Shown one piece after another: positions 25,937 through 36,491 of a DNA stretch of 64,000 nucleotides; the first letter of the stretch is position 1, and the number at the start of each line of letters is the position of its first letter. Source of the DNA: Actinoallomurus liliacearum (GTDB taxonomy: Bacteria > Actinomycetota > Actinomycetes > Streptosporangiales > Streptosporangiaceae); assembly GCF_039542035.1 (NCBI RefSeq), contig NZ_BAABHJ010000040.1, positions 310,001-374,000 on the forward strand. Reading direction: 5' to 3'. A program made the translations under genes and the position numbers. Under the pieces are notes generated by a model, which saw only the letters and a program-made list of their open reading frames with translations, had not been told where the DNA came from and made no database searches.

Positions 25937-26447
25937 CCAGCGAGATCCACAGCCTGTGGAAAAACCGAAGTCGGGGATCGAGCTGGCCCGGGAGGCCCTC
26001 GCGCAGGCCAAGGCCGACGCGAAGGCGCGCGGCGCCCAGCCCGGGCAGACGCGGAAGAAGCGTGCGCCGCGCGGCGGCCGGGAGGGCGGCCGGCGCGGCG
26101 GCGACCCGACGGCGTTCGGCCCGGCCATCCGGGAGCTCCTCGCAGCCCGCGGCTGGCAGGAGCGCGCCGCGGTCGGCGGCGTGTTCGGGCGCTGGCCGCA
26201 GATCGTGGGGCCGGAGCTGGCCGAGCACACCGAGCCGCAGACGTTCGAGGACGGGATCCTCGTCGTGGCGGCCGACTCGAACACCTGGGCGGCGCAGCTG
26301 CGCCTGCTGTCCGGACCGCTGGTGAAGCGGCTCAACGAGGAGCTCGGGCACGGCACCGTCCAGCGGGTGAAGGTCATCGGCCCCTCGTCGGGGCCGCGCG
26401 GGACGGGCCGGCTGCGGGTGACCGGCGGCCGCCGCCGTACCCCGTGA
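25926..26447 (+). CDS. DUF721 (DciA-like) protein
   Basis: A 173-aa protein of the DUF721 family, whose characterised member DciA helps load the replicative helicase; an equivalent role is inferred here. A disordered, basic glycine/arginine-rich N-terminus (AKARGAQPG to GREGGRRGGD) is followed by the KH-like DUF721 domain: IRELLAARGWQERAAVGGVFGRWPQIVGPELAEHTEP, ILVVAADSNTWAAQLRLLSGPLVKRLNEELG and VQRVKVIGPS. GTG 25926 overlaps the recF end by 11 nt. The recF-DUF721-gyrB order is the standard actinomycete one. Confidence 0.93.
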   Translation: MSDDQRDPQPVEKPKSGIELAREALAQAKADAKARGAQPGQTRKKRAPRGGREGGRRGGDPTAFGPAIRELLAARGWQERAAVGGVFGRWPQIVGPELAEHTEPQTFEDGILVVAADSNTWAAQLRLLSGPLVKRLNEELGHGTVQRVKVIGPSSGPRGTGRLRVTGGRRRTP

Positions 26448-26455
26448 GGCGCCGT

Positions 26456-26471
26456 TGTCCACAGGCTGTGG
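26456..26471 (+). promoter_or_regulatory. DnaA box in the DUF721-gyrB gap
   Basis: Perfect TTGTCCACA (26456-26464) extended into the palindrome CCACAGGCTGTGG (26459-26471), 270 nt before gyrB. The gyrB promoter must lie in the rest of this 294-bp gap; I cannot fix it. Confidence 0.6.
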
Positions 26472-26741
26472 GCGTGGGCTTGCGCGGCCGGGGGTGATTC
26501 GTTTTCGTCGTCCGTACGCCTCGTGACCCCCCGGGACCGGTAGGGGGACTTCCGGGCGACTCTGTTCGTCGCTTGTGCGGGCTGAGAACGCCCTACATGG
26601 CCCAAGAACGGGTCCGGGACGGATAGAATGGAGGCCGGATACAGGACACGATCGCCGTTGCGGGCCGCCCGTGGATCGGGCGCCCTGCTTGTGTATACGG
26701 GGAGCTGCGCGGCGCGTGTCCTCCGGCAGGAGGATCTCCAC

Positions 26742-28682
26742 TTGGCGTACGACGCTAGCTCGATCACTGTCCTAGAAGGCCTTGAGGCGGTTCGCAAGCG
26801 CCCGGGCATGTACATCGGTTCCACCGGAGAGCGCGGTCTCCACCACCTCGTCTACGAGATCGTGGACAACTCGGTCGACGAGGCGCTGGCGGGCTACGCC
26901 GACACCATCGAGGTGACGCTGCTGCCCGACGGCGGCGTCCGGGTCCAGGACAACGGCCGCGGCATCCCCGTCGGCGAGCACCCGGTGGAGAAGCGACCGG
27001 CCATCGAGTTGGTCCTCACCACGCTGCACGCGGGCGGCAAGTTCGACAGCAAGTCGTACGCCGTCTCCGGTGGTCTGCACGGTGTGGGCTCGGCCGTGGT
27101 GAACGCCCTGTCCACCCGGCTGGACGCCGAGGTGCGCACCGACGGTCACGTGTGGCGGCAGTCCTACACCTGGCAGGGCGCCGAGGGTCCGCTGCAGAAG
27201 GGCGAGCCGACCGACGAGACCGGCACCACGATCACCTTCTGGCCGGACGGGTCGATCTTCGAGACGCTCGAGTGGAACTTCGAGACGCTCAGCCGGCGCA
27301 TGCAGGAGATGGCGTTCCTCAACCGGGGCCTGTCCATCACCCTGCGCGACGAGCGGCCGGAGCACATCAACGGCGAGCCGCGCGTGGTCGCGTACCGCTA
27401 CGAGGGCGGCATCGAGGACTTCGTCCGCTACATCAACGCGAAGAAGGAGACCGTCCACCAGTCGGTCATCGCGTTCAGCGAGGAGACCGACGGCATGTCG
27501 GTCGAGGTCGCGATGCAGTGGAGCGGGGCGTACTCCGAGTCCGTGCACACCTTCGCCAACACGATCAACACGGCGGAGGGCGGCACGCACGAGGAGGGCT
27601 TCCGCGCCGCGCTGACGACCGTCGTCAACAAGTACGCGCGCGAGCAGAAGCTCCTGCGCGAGGGCAAGGACGACAACCTCGCCGGTGAGGACGTCCGCGA
27701 GGGCCTCACGGCGATCATCTCGATCAAGCTGGCCGACCCGCAGTTCGAGGGCCAGACCAAGACCAAGCTCGGCAACACCGAGGCGCGGTCCTTCGTGCAG
27801 CGCGCGATGTACGAGAACTTCCGCGACTGGCTGGACCGCAACCCCGGTGAGGCCAAGGAGGTCGTCAACAAGGCCACGCAGGCGGCCCGCGCCCGGATCG
27901 CCGCCCGGCAGGCGCGCGACCTGACGCGCCGCAAGAGCCTGCTGGAGTCGACCTCGCTGCCCGGCAAGCTGTCGGACTGCCAGTCGACCGACCCGGCCAA
28001 GTGCGAGATCTACGTCGTGGAGGGCGACTCGGCGGGCGGCTCGGCCAAGGGCGGCCGCGACGCCATGCACCAGGCGATCCTCCCGATCCGCGGCAAGATC
28101 CTCAACGTGGAGAAGGCCCGCATCGACCGGGTCCTGAAGAACAACGAGGTCCAGGCGATGATCACCGCCCTGGGCACCGGCATCCACGACGAGTTCGACA
28201 TCGAGAAGCTGCGGTACCACAAGATCATCCTGATGGCCGACGCCGACGTCGACGGCCAGCACATCCGCACGCTGCTGCTGACCCTGCTGTTCCGCTTCAT
28301 GAAGCCGCTCGTCGAGGCCGGCCACGTCTACCTCGCCCAGCCGCCGCTCTACAAGATCAAGTGGGACGCGCGGGGCAACGACTCGGACTACGCCTACTCC
28401 GACCGTGAACGCGACGCGGTCATCGAGGCGGGCATCGCGGGCGGCAAGCGGGACCCGCGCCCGCGCGACGGCGTGCAGCGGTTCAAGGGCCTCGGCGAGA
28501 TGAACGCCAACGAGCTGTGGGACACCACGATGGACCCGGCCAACCGCGTTCTGCTCCAGGTCACGCTCGACGACGCCGCCCAGGCCGACGAGCTGTTCAC
28601 GGTTCTCATGGGCGAGGACGTCGAGGCGCGGCGCTCGTTCATCCAGCGCAACGCCAAGGACGTGCGCTTCCTCGACATCTGA
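26742..28682 (+). CDS. gyrB: DNA gyrase subunit B
   Basis: ATPase subunit of gyrase, which introduces negative supercoils. The 646-aa protein starts LAYDASSITVLEGLEAVRKRPGMYIG, shows the GHKL ATP site (DNSVDEALAGYADTI, DNGRGIPV, GGLHGVGSAVVNALS), the transducer, the TOPRIM domain with EGDSAGGSAKGGRD and the metal-binding DADVDG, and a C-terminal QRFKGLGEM block. TTG 26742 is chosen because AGGAGG lies 7 nt upstream; the open frame to 26628 lacks conservation. It precedes gyrA by 71 nt. Confidence 0.97.
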   Translation: MAYDASSITVLEGLEAVRKRPGMYIGSTGERGLHHLVYEIVDNSVDEALAGYADTIEVTLLPDGGVRVQDNGRGIPVGEHPVEKRPAIELVLTTLHAGGKFDSKSYAVSGGLHGVGSAVVNALSTRLDAEVRTDGHVWRQSYTWQGAEGPLQKGEPTDETGTTITFWPDGSIFETLEWNFETLSRRMQEMAFLNRGLSITLRDERPEHINGEPRVVAYRYEGGIEDFVRYINAKKETVHQSVIAFSEETDGMSVEVAMQWSGAYSESVHTFANTINTAEGGTHEEGFRAALTTVVNKYAREQKLLREGKDDNLAGEDVREGLTAIISIKLADPQFEGQTKTKLGNTEARSFVQRAMYENFRDWLDRNPGEAKEVVNKATQAARARIAARQARDLTRRKSLLESTSLPGKLSDCQSTDPAKCEIYVVEGDSAGGSAKGGRDAMHQAILPIRGKILNVEKARIDRVLKNNEVQAMITALGTGIHDEFDIEKLRYHKIILMADADVDGQHIRTLLLTLLFRFMKPLVEAGHVYLAQPPLYKIKWDARGNDSDYAYSDRERDAVIEAGIAGGKRDPRPRDGVQRFKGLGEMNANELWDTTMDPANRVLLQVTLDDAAQADELFTVLMGEDVEARRSFIQRNAKDVRFLDI

Positions 28683-28753
28683 CCGGCGCTCGGGCACCGG
28701 GCCGATCCCCGGTGCCGCCCGGCCATTGACTCAACAGCGGAAGAGGTTCTCAG

Positions 28754-31270
<2,517 letters not shown>

Positions 31271-31319
31271 GACGCCTCGTGGCGCGTCATGACGTGAGTC
31301 GCCTCCCCGGGGAGGTTAT

Positions 31320-32231
31320 ATGACGGCCAACGCCGGAAAGGGCGCCGACGGGGAGTCCGGGCGTACCACCGGGAAGGGCGGCAAGAGCGGCCCGGGCAAG
31401 AAGACCAGCGCCGCGAACAGGCCGCCGACCGACGAGGTGACGGTGAAGAAGACCGACGACAAGGCCAACGAGGCGGAGCCGGCCGATCGGGCGGAGGAGA
31501 CCGTCATCGACCTGGCCACCAAGAAGGACGGCAGCGAGGACACCGTCCAGGACCTCCGGCTGCCGCCCAAGAAGCCGGACCCCACCGGAGACGCCGCCGG
31601 CAGCAAGGACCGGCTCGTCTCCCGGGGTTCCAAGAGCTCCCTGGATGAGGGATCGACCACGGAAACGTCGAAGACGAGCGAGCCCGGCTCCGCGTCGGGT
31701 AGGACGACGTCCATGGACATTCCCAAGACCAGTCCAGGCTTCGGCTCCACCGGCTCCGGCCCGTCGTCGTACGGACCCGGCTCCTCCACCGCCCTGGAGC
31801 CCGCTCGGCGCCCCGCGGACGCGACGCCGCCCGCCGGCGGCAAGCCCGCCGGGCGCAAGGCGCCGCGCAAGGCCCACCTTCAGGTCGCCCGGTTCGAGCC
31901 GTGGTCGGTGATGAAGTTCAGCTTCATCATGTCGCTAGTGTGCTTCCTGGTGCTGTTCGTCGCGGTCACCGTGCTCTACCTCATCCTGTCGGCGCTGGGC
32001 GTCTTCGACGCCCTCACCAACACGATCAAGGACCTGCAGGGCAAGACCAACGGCGGCCTAAACCCCGCGAGCTGGTTCTCCGCAGCCCGGATCCTCGGCT
32101 ACACCGCGCTGATCGGCACCCTCAACGTCCTCCTCATCACCGCTCTGGCGACCGTTTGGTCGGTCATCTACAACATGGCCGCCGACCTCGTCGGAGGCGT
32201 CGAGGTCACCCTCAAGGAGGCCGACCAGTAA
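31320..32231 (+). CDS. DUF3566 domain transmembrane protein
   Basis: A 303-aa protein that follows gyrA across actinomycetes. The first 185 residues are disordered, rich in K, G, S, T, P. The C-terminal DUF3566 domain starts at KAHLQVARFEPWSVMKFSFIMSLV and includes two membrane helices (about residues 197-225 and 255-280) around an FDALTNTIKDLQG segment. Mycobacterial relatives link to wall growth and division; that role is only inferred. GGGGAGG precedes ATG 31320, 49 nt after gyrA. tRNA-Ile follows 108 nt downstream. Confidence 0.9.
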   Translation: MTANAGKGADGESGRTTGKGGKSGPGKKTSAANRPPTDEVTVKKTDDKANEAEPADRAEETVIDLATKKDGSEDTVQDLRLPPKKPDPTGDAAGSKDRLVSRGSKSSLDEGSTTETSKTSEPGSASGRTTSMDIPKTSPGFGSTGSGPSSYGPGSSTALEPARRPADATPPAGGKPAGRKAPRKAHLQVARFEPWSVMKFSFIMSLVCFLVLFVAVTVLYLILSALGVFDALTNTIKDLQGKTNGGLNPASWFSAARILGYTALIGTLNVLLITALATVWSVIYNMAADLVGGVEVTLKEADQ

Positions 32232-32339
32232 TCTGCGGTCCGCCGCCCCGGAGAACGGGATTCGATTTCCTGTTGGGGCCGACGATCGGGTATGTTTCTC
32301 GACGTCGCCCCGGTTGGTTCGACGCGGGGGCGGCTGCAT

Positions 32340-32413
32340 GGGCCTATAGCTCAGTCGGTTAGAGCGCATCCCTGATAAGGATGAGGCCGGTGGTTCAAGT
32401 CCACCTAGGCCCA
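32340..32413 (+). tRNA. ileT: tRNA-Ile(GAT)
   Basis: A 74-nt cloverleaf: acceptor GGGCCTA/TAGGCCC, D arm with AGCTCAG, anticodon arm with GAT at 32374-32376, T arm GGTGG-TTCAAGT-CCACC, discriminator A. CCA is not encoded. It is the integration target for the elements to its right, since its 3' half recurs at 33937. Confidence 0.97.
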
Positions 32414-32425
32414 CGCGAGGCGGGT
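32372..32425 (+). repeat. att-type direct repeat, copy 1 (tRNA-Ile 3' end)
   Basis: 54 nt starting in the anticodon loop and running 12 nt past the tRNA; repeated at 33937-33990 with two mismatches and in part at 34691-34710. Interpreted as attL/attR scars of tRNA-targeted integration. Confidence 0.85.
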
Positions 32426-32720
32426 CACCATGGTCGGCGCTGAGGCGCCCTCCCGGTGGCCCGCGCTTTGTTTTCCGGGGGGTCGACCCCCCGGAGCCCC
32501 CCGATGTGGGGGCTCCGCCCCCACGCCCCCTCTCGGGCTGGGGTTTGCGAAGGCCAACAGGTCGCCGTAGGGCTGAGCCGCCTGCCGTGCCGCGCCTTTG
32601 CGCCACCGGTAAGTGCGATCGCAGACTCGCCGACCTCGCGCGACCGATGAAGATCTTGGTCTTCTGGAGACACAGCGAGCCGACCACCTTCCCATTCTGA
32701 CGCGGCGTGAGCCCCGTGCT

Positions 32721-33248
32721 TTGCCGAATTCCGCTGTATCGGATCAAGGCGGCGGCGCAAGCGCCGCCGCAGGCCGCCCGCTCCGGCACGCCCTACGGGC
32801 GTGCGGCGTGGGCGCCGGTCCCTCCGGCCGCGCCGATCGGGCGGTCCCGGCGAACGAAGACCCCACCGCGGATTCCCTCCAGCGCCATCAGTTCCGAATC
32901 GTTCTCGCGGGACGGGCGCAGGGCCGCCGGCCAACTTCACTTCGTTCGCCCTTCGGGTCGCCTTCGGCGATTGGCAGGCCGCCCAGCTCACCAGCCACGG
33001 AGGGCTCTTACAACATGCCTCCGGCGGGGGCGCTCAGACTCGGGGATAGTCCCAGACCGCACGCGGCGCACGGTAGTTAGTGGTTGAGGCGGAAGCCGGG
33101 TCATCCCCTCTGCCGACGTCCCAGGCCTAGCCAAGCAGACCAGGCCCTACGGGTCGAGGTCGTTCGTCCAGTGGGGCGCTCCACCTCGACCCGTAGGGCC
33201 TGGCCCGCTTCCCGATGGGTGGGACGACGACAGACGGGATGACCCGGC
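32721..33248. repeat. Diverged island repeat, copy A
   Basis: About 528 bp that aligns over its whole length with 52596-53119 at the right end of the AICE, with scattered substitutions and small indels. It contains GC-rich short hairpins (GCGGCGGCGC/GCGCCGCCGC; GCACGCCC/GGGCGTGC), a 60-nt piece (32923-32982) repeated at 46007-46065, and a giant terminal hairpin. No convincing reading frame is shared between the copies. The DNA between tRNA-Ile and this repeat (32426-32720) holds only GC-rich inverted repeats. Confidence 0.85.
33095..33248 (+). ncRNA. Giant hairpin element, copy A (candidate structured RNA or DNA)
   Basis: Outer arms 33095-33123 and 33220-33248 pair at 26 of 29 positions; an inner perfect 21-bp stem pairs 33140-33160 with 33183-33203 around a 22-nt loop. 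The second copy (52966-53119) differs from this one by paired changes that keep the stems (T33148-A33195 becomes C-G; G33098-C33245 becomes T-A). It lies just upstream of a small gene in both places. Whether it acts as RNA or as single-stranded DNA is not known; the strand is arbitrary. Confidence 0.55.
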
Positions 33249-33324
33249 AGGGAGGACTGTGCGGACGCCCAACAAGACGAACACGACACTGCCCGCTGTG
33301 CGATCTTTGTGGTCCACTACCAGC

Positions 33325-33792
33325 ATGAGTGGCGCGCTCACGAGCCTGATCGCGGTGACCGGAACCTTGCTCGGCTCAGTGGTGACCTACGTCTTTCAGC
33401 GAAGAACCGCCGGACGTGCTGAGCGATTTACGCGAGACGAGCGGCTACGACAAGAACGCTTGTCCGCGTACAGCGCTTTCGCCGAGGCGGTGATGGAGTA
33501 TCGGCACGAGCAGCTCATGCAGTGGCTCCGTCGTCACGGAGAACTGATCGACCCCTCATCGAGGGCGGATCATGGCGAACAAGGACGTTCGCGCGCGGCG
33601 GCGTGGCAGGCGAGATATCGGGTCCAGCTTCTGGCCGACGAGCCGAAGCTGATCGAACTCGCCGATGAGGCCATTGACGCGGTGGCTGATATACACCGAT
33701 CCAAGGACTCCGCTGAGCTAGAGCAGCACGGCAAACGTACGCGGCAACGGGTCGAGAGTTTCATCCGCGCAGCCTCCGCCGACATCCGCTGA
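33325..33792 (+). CDS. Hypothetical membrane-anchored protein of the tRNA-Ile island
   Basis: A 155-aa protein with one N-terminal membrane helix (ALTSLIAVTGTLLGSVVTYVF) followed by QRR and a charged, probably helical cytoplasmic domain (RAERFTRDERLRQERLSAYSAFAEAVMEYRHEQL) ending VESFIRAASADIR. This layout is common in actinomycete mobile elements, but I do not recognise the family. ATG 33325 puts the helix at the N-terminus; GTG 33259, which has GGGAGG close before it, would add 22 residues. It starts 77 nt (or 11 nt) after the giant hairpin. Codon use is less GC-biased than in core genes, consistent with transfer. Confidence 0.6.
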   Translation: MSGALTSLIAVTGTLLGSVVTYVFQRRTAGRAERFTRDERLRQERLSAYSAFAEAVMEYRHEQLMQWLRRHGELIDPSSRADHGEQGRSRAAAWQARYRVQLLADEPKLIELADEAIDAVADIHRSKDSAELEQHGKRTRQRVESFIRAASADIR

Positions 33793-33936
33793 CACCATGC
33801 CCCCGCCGGAGGCGGGAGCGCTGACGGCAGTGACGGCAACGATGACGGCAACACACGCAGACGAAGCCGGACGATCACGATCGTTGGAAGACGGGGCGAT
33901 CATAGGCAAGGCTTGATCACCTTGAGCAAGATCGAA

Positions 33937-33990
33937 CTGATAAGGATGAGGCTGGTGGTTCAAGTCCACCTAGGCCCACCCGAGGCGGGT
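33937..33990 (+). repeat. att-type direct repeat, copy 2 (pseudo tRNA-Ile 3' end)
   Basis: 54 nt matching 32372-32425 with two substitutions. Only the anticodon-loop-to-3'-end part of the tRNA is present, so this is not a gene. It closes a 1.56-kb remnant element starting at the real tRNA. Confidence 0.85.
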
Positions 33991-34107
33991 GCACCAGGCA
34001 GCTACCGTCCCGGCGTGTTCTTCGACGAGCGAGACCGCGTTCTCATGGTCGTGCCCTCTGACACGGACTACCGGGACATTCCGGCGGCAATCTCGAACAC
34101 GAATTGA
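33991..34107 (+). pseudogene. Possible gene fragment downstream of the att copy
   Basis: An open frame running out of the att repeat encodes about 38 residues with a protein-like composition (YRPGVFFDERDRVLMVV, then PSDTDYRDIPAAI) ending at TGA 34107. No start codon or ribosome site lies outside the tRNA copy. It may be the 3' end of a gene cut by integration; weakly supported. Confidence 0.2.
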
Positions 34108-34170
34108 GCCGACCTCCCGGCAACGCCGCAGGCCGCCCGCGAGCTTGGGTGAGTCGGTGCTGGTCGCGAG

Positions 34171-34581
34171 TCAGGGCTGCACACTCACCATCCAGACGTG
34201 ACCGTCAGGATCGGCGAATACACCGGCGTAACCCCAAGGCTGCTGCCCGGGGGGAGTGATGACCGTTGCCCCGGCCTTGCGGGCCTGCGTGATCATCCGG
34301 TCAACGTCGGCAGGTGTGACAACGGGGAGCGTCAGTACACACTCGCTGGTCCCGGGTTCAGCGACCGCGCGATCACCGATGACCCAGCCGAAGCCGCCGG
34401 TCGGGATGAACATGACCCGAACGCCGTCGTTGATCACGAACTGCAGTGGTTCCGGAACCCCGTCATCCGCCGGTTCGCCGACCGGCTCGAGGCCGAGTTC
34501 CTCGCGATAGAACGCATACGACCGCCGGCGGTCAGCAATCGGCAGACAAACGACGAGGGGCGACGCGGACATCCCGGACAC
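34171..34581 (-). CDS. VOC (glyoxalase/bleomycin-resistance fold) family protein
   Basis: A 136-aa vicinal-oxygen-chelate protein: LVVCLPIADRRRSYAFYREELGLEPVGEPADDG opens the first beta-alpha-beta-beta-beta unit, and VITPPGQQPWGYAGVFADPDGHVWMV closes the second with the conserved FADPDGHxW motif. Metal ligands seem partly kept (E in GTSECVL, the late H in DGHVW). Members are dioxygenases, isomerases or drug-binding proteins, so the substrate is open. AGGAGG lies 6 nt before GTG 34581. It sits between the second and third att copies, thus possibly carried in by a small element. Confidence 0.85.
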   Translation of the reverse strand: MSGMSASPLVVCLPIADRRRSYAFYREELGLEPVGEPADDGVPEPLQFVINDGVRVMFIPTGGFGWVIGDRAVAEPGTSECVLTLPVVTPADVDRMITQARKAGATVITPPGQQPWGYAGVFADPDGHVWMVSVQP

Positions 34582-34690
34582 TCCGTACCTCCTGATGATC
34601 GGTAGGCGGTTTGACGGTACTGACCCGAGCGGACAGGAAGACTCATCGCTCGGCTTAAAGGACAGGCACGACGTTCGCCGTTGCTGCAAC

Positions 34691-34710
34691 TCAAGTCCAC
34701 CTAGGCACAC
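34691..34710 (+). repeat. att-type repeat, copy 3 (20-nt tRNA-Ile tail)
   Basis: TCAAGTCCACCTAGGCACAC matches the last 20 nt of the tRNA-Ile/flank with one mismatch. It would mark the right end of a second small remnant (33991-34710). Being short, it could be chance. Confidence 0.5.
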
Positions 34711-34900
34711 GTGCGGGGCAACGATCGTCCGGTGCGGCGATTCCCCGCCGTTATGAAGCGCGCGTCCGTTGGTCCTTCTGGCGCCGGTGGCCACCCGGCG
34801 AGCAGGCGTTCGGCTTTCGGCCGCCGCCTCCTCGGGGCCTCGGTCATGAGGACCCGCTTCCGCTTGCGGTACGGGCCCGCGTCCCAAACGGCCGGCGGCC

Positions 34901-35305
34901 TCAGACTCGGGAATGAGCCAGCCCGGCGCCGTACGGTCTCGGGTTCTCGTCGAAGGCACGAAGTACGCGCGTGCTGGGGTCCGGCGCTTTCCCGTCCCGA
35001 AGGCGGTCGGTGAGTAGGAGGTCGGCCAGTTCGAACGCCGAGGCGTGCTCACTCTCGCTGAGAAAAGAGGTCCCGCGGAGTAGGTCGGGATCCCAGCCGT
35101 GTGCCAGGGCATAGTCGATGACCGTCCGCACATCCTTCGGGGTCGGATGGCTGTCGTCGGCGGCGCATCCCCACGGCAGGACCGTCTTTGACAACAGGTC
35201 CGCCTGGAGCGCATGACGGTCGCGCTCACCGGCCTGGTGACAGATCTGGCCCGTCCATGCGAACTCTCGGCCGTCTGCGTACAGCCTTCGCAACCGCCTT
35301 TTCAC
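34901..35305 (-). CDS. Hypothetical protein (HGWDP-type actinomycete family)
   Basis: A 134-aa soluble protein starting VKRRLRRLYADGREFAWTG, with TPKDVRTVIDYALAHGWDPD, then SESEHASAFELADLLLTDRLRDGKAPDPSTRVLRAFDE. I have seen this architecture (VI-x-AL-x-x-GWDP, LTDRLRDP-x-APDPT-x-RVIRA) in many uncharacterised actinomycete proteins but know no function. GAGGGGAG is 6 nt before GTG 35305. It diverges from the PH-like gene at 35451. Confidence 0.65.
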   Translation of the reverse strand: MKRRLRRLYADGREFAWTGQICHQAGERDRHALQADLLSKTVLPWGCAADDSHPTPKDVRTVIDYALAHGWDPDLLRGTSFLSESEHASAFELADLLLTDRLRDGKAPDPSTRVLRAFDENPRPYGAGLAHSRV

Positions 35306-35450
35306 GCCCGCTCCCCTCGCCGCATCTGGAGGGACGCGCCTACGGTCGCTCGTCCGTGCGACGCGAACGGATTCGAGGCATGCTTGTGCGTGCGCAGCGG
35401 CGATGACGAGCAGTTCACGAGCCCGGAGCACGGCGTGGTACAAAGCGCAG

Positions 35451-35855
35451 GTGACTGACATACCGGGCGCTCGCGTTAAGCCGCGACCCGACTTGGTGGA
35501 TCGTTCGGCGCCCTTCCTGCCTGTGGGCAGCGATATACGCCAGGTGTTCATCGCCCAAGCCGCACCGAACTTCGGATTTTTCCTTATCACGTACCTCACC
35601 GGCCTGACGATGTCCTGGATCAAGTACCGCTGTGTGGCGGTCACCAAGGACGCCATCTATGTGTTGGAGAGCAGCAAACTCTCGGGTGGTGCCAAGCCGC
35701 AGTCACTGGTGGCCACCTTGCCGCGCCACACCCGACTCGGCCCGGTTTCTGGTCGATGGGGCCGGATGAACCTCATCGGCGAACGCCACTGGGTTCACAA
35801 ACGCTTCCATGACCAGGTCGCTGCCGCAGATCGCGATGCCGGTTTCGCGCGATGA
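35451..35855 (+). CDS. Hypothetical PH-like protein
   Basis: A 134-aa protein beginning VTDIPGARVKPRPDLVDRSAPFLPVGSDIRQ, with one hydrophobic segment (FGFFLITYLTGLTMSW) and then a strand-rich part YRCVAVTKDAIYVLESSK...SLVATLPRHTRLGPVSGRWGRMNL...WVHKRFHDQVAAAD. This resembles bacterial PH-fold proteins common in streptomycetes; no function is known. GTG 35451 gives the expected N-terminus; the frame also opens at 35403. No ribosome site is evident, so it may be leaderless. The 858 bp after it (35856-36713) hold no convincing gene. Confidence 0.6.
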   Translation: MTDIPGARVKPRPDLVDRSAPFLPVGSDIRQVFIAQAAPNFGFFLITYLTGLTMSWIKYRCVAVTKDAIYVLESSKLSGGAKPQSLVATLPRHTRLGPVSGRWGRMNLIGERHWVHKRFHDQVAAADRDAGFAR

Positions 35856-36350
35856 CACGGCCGACACACCCCAGACTCCGGCCGAGAGACCGTCGCCTGA
35901 AATAGAAGCTGGCTCCCATACCACGGATGGTAGAGAGCCAGCAGTTCTAAAAGCGACATGCCCCTTGTGGCGTAGTCGCAGTATGGGTGGTGCGGCTTTG
36001 TAACATCCTCAGATGTCCGCTGCCCTAGGCAGCGACATACTTGCGCGCCCGGGGTCACCTCGCGCTCTCACTGGCGTCTACCCAGGCGACGCGTCGTCTC
36101 GCCTCAGCGGGCAGCACCGGAAGCCACGCCTCGCCCGGCGGGCGAACCATCACCTGCGCGGACCGTCCCGCCCGGCCGGCGCTGACCGTACCGCTCGCCG
36201 CGCCGCACGGCCACAGGTCGACCAGCAAGTGATTCACTGCGGACTGGTCGGTGCTGAGGTCCCTTCCCTGGTGGCCCGGCGGCACCCGGAAGGGGAAATG
36301 CGGGGTTCTGGCCGCGACGGACCGCGAATCGACCCCCCGGAAAAGCAGAA

Positions 36351-36374
36351 CCGCCGAGACTTTCGTCTCGGCGG
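36351..36374. terminator. Hairpin in the gene-free stretch before the aldo/keto reductase
   Basis: Perfect 10-bp stem CCGCCGAGAC/GTCTCGGCGG around TTTC. No T-run follows and no gene clearly ends here. Confidence 0.45.
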
Positions 36375-36491
36375 CTGGAAGGCCCGCAGGGTGGACTCCC
36401 TGTTTGTCGTCAAGCTTCAGAGAGAGCCGTGCGGCCACGGGCGCGTCGCGCAACCACGGATCGCCCGACGATCGCGCCGAAGTCGCCCTGA

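Noticed and set aside
32426..32720. Protein gene between tRNA-Ile and the island repeat
   Set aside because: Sequence is dominated by GC-rich inverted repeats; the frames are low in complexity and conflict with each other.
33937..33980. Second tRNA-Ile gene
   Set aside because: Only the 3' half is present; no acceptor or D arm upstream. It is an att scar.
34582..35229. N-terminal extension of the VOC protein to 35229
   Set aside because: The extension is an antisense/shifted reading of the 34901-35305 gene and spans the att scar; GTG 34581 has a perfect ribosome site.
36055..36453. Minus-strand frame of 132 codons in the 35.9-36.7 kb gap
   Set aside because: Passes through the perfect 36351-36374 hairpin, lacks a ribosome site and resembles no family.
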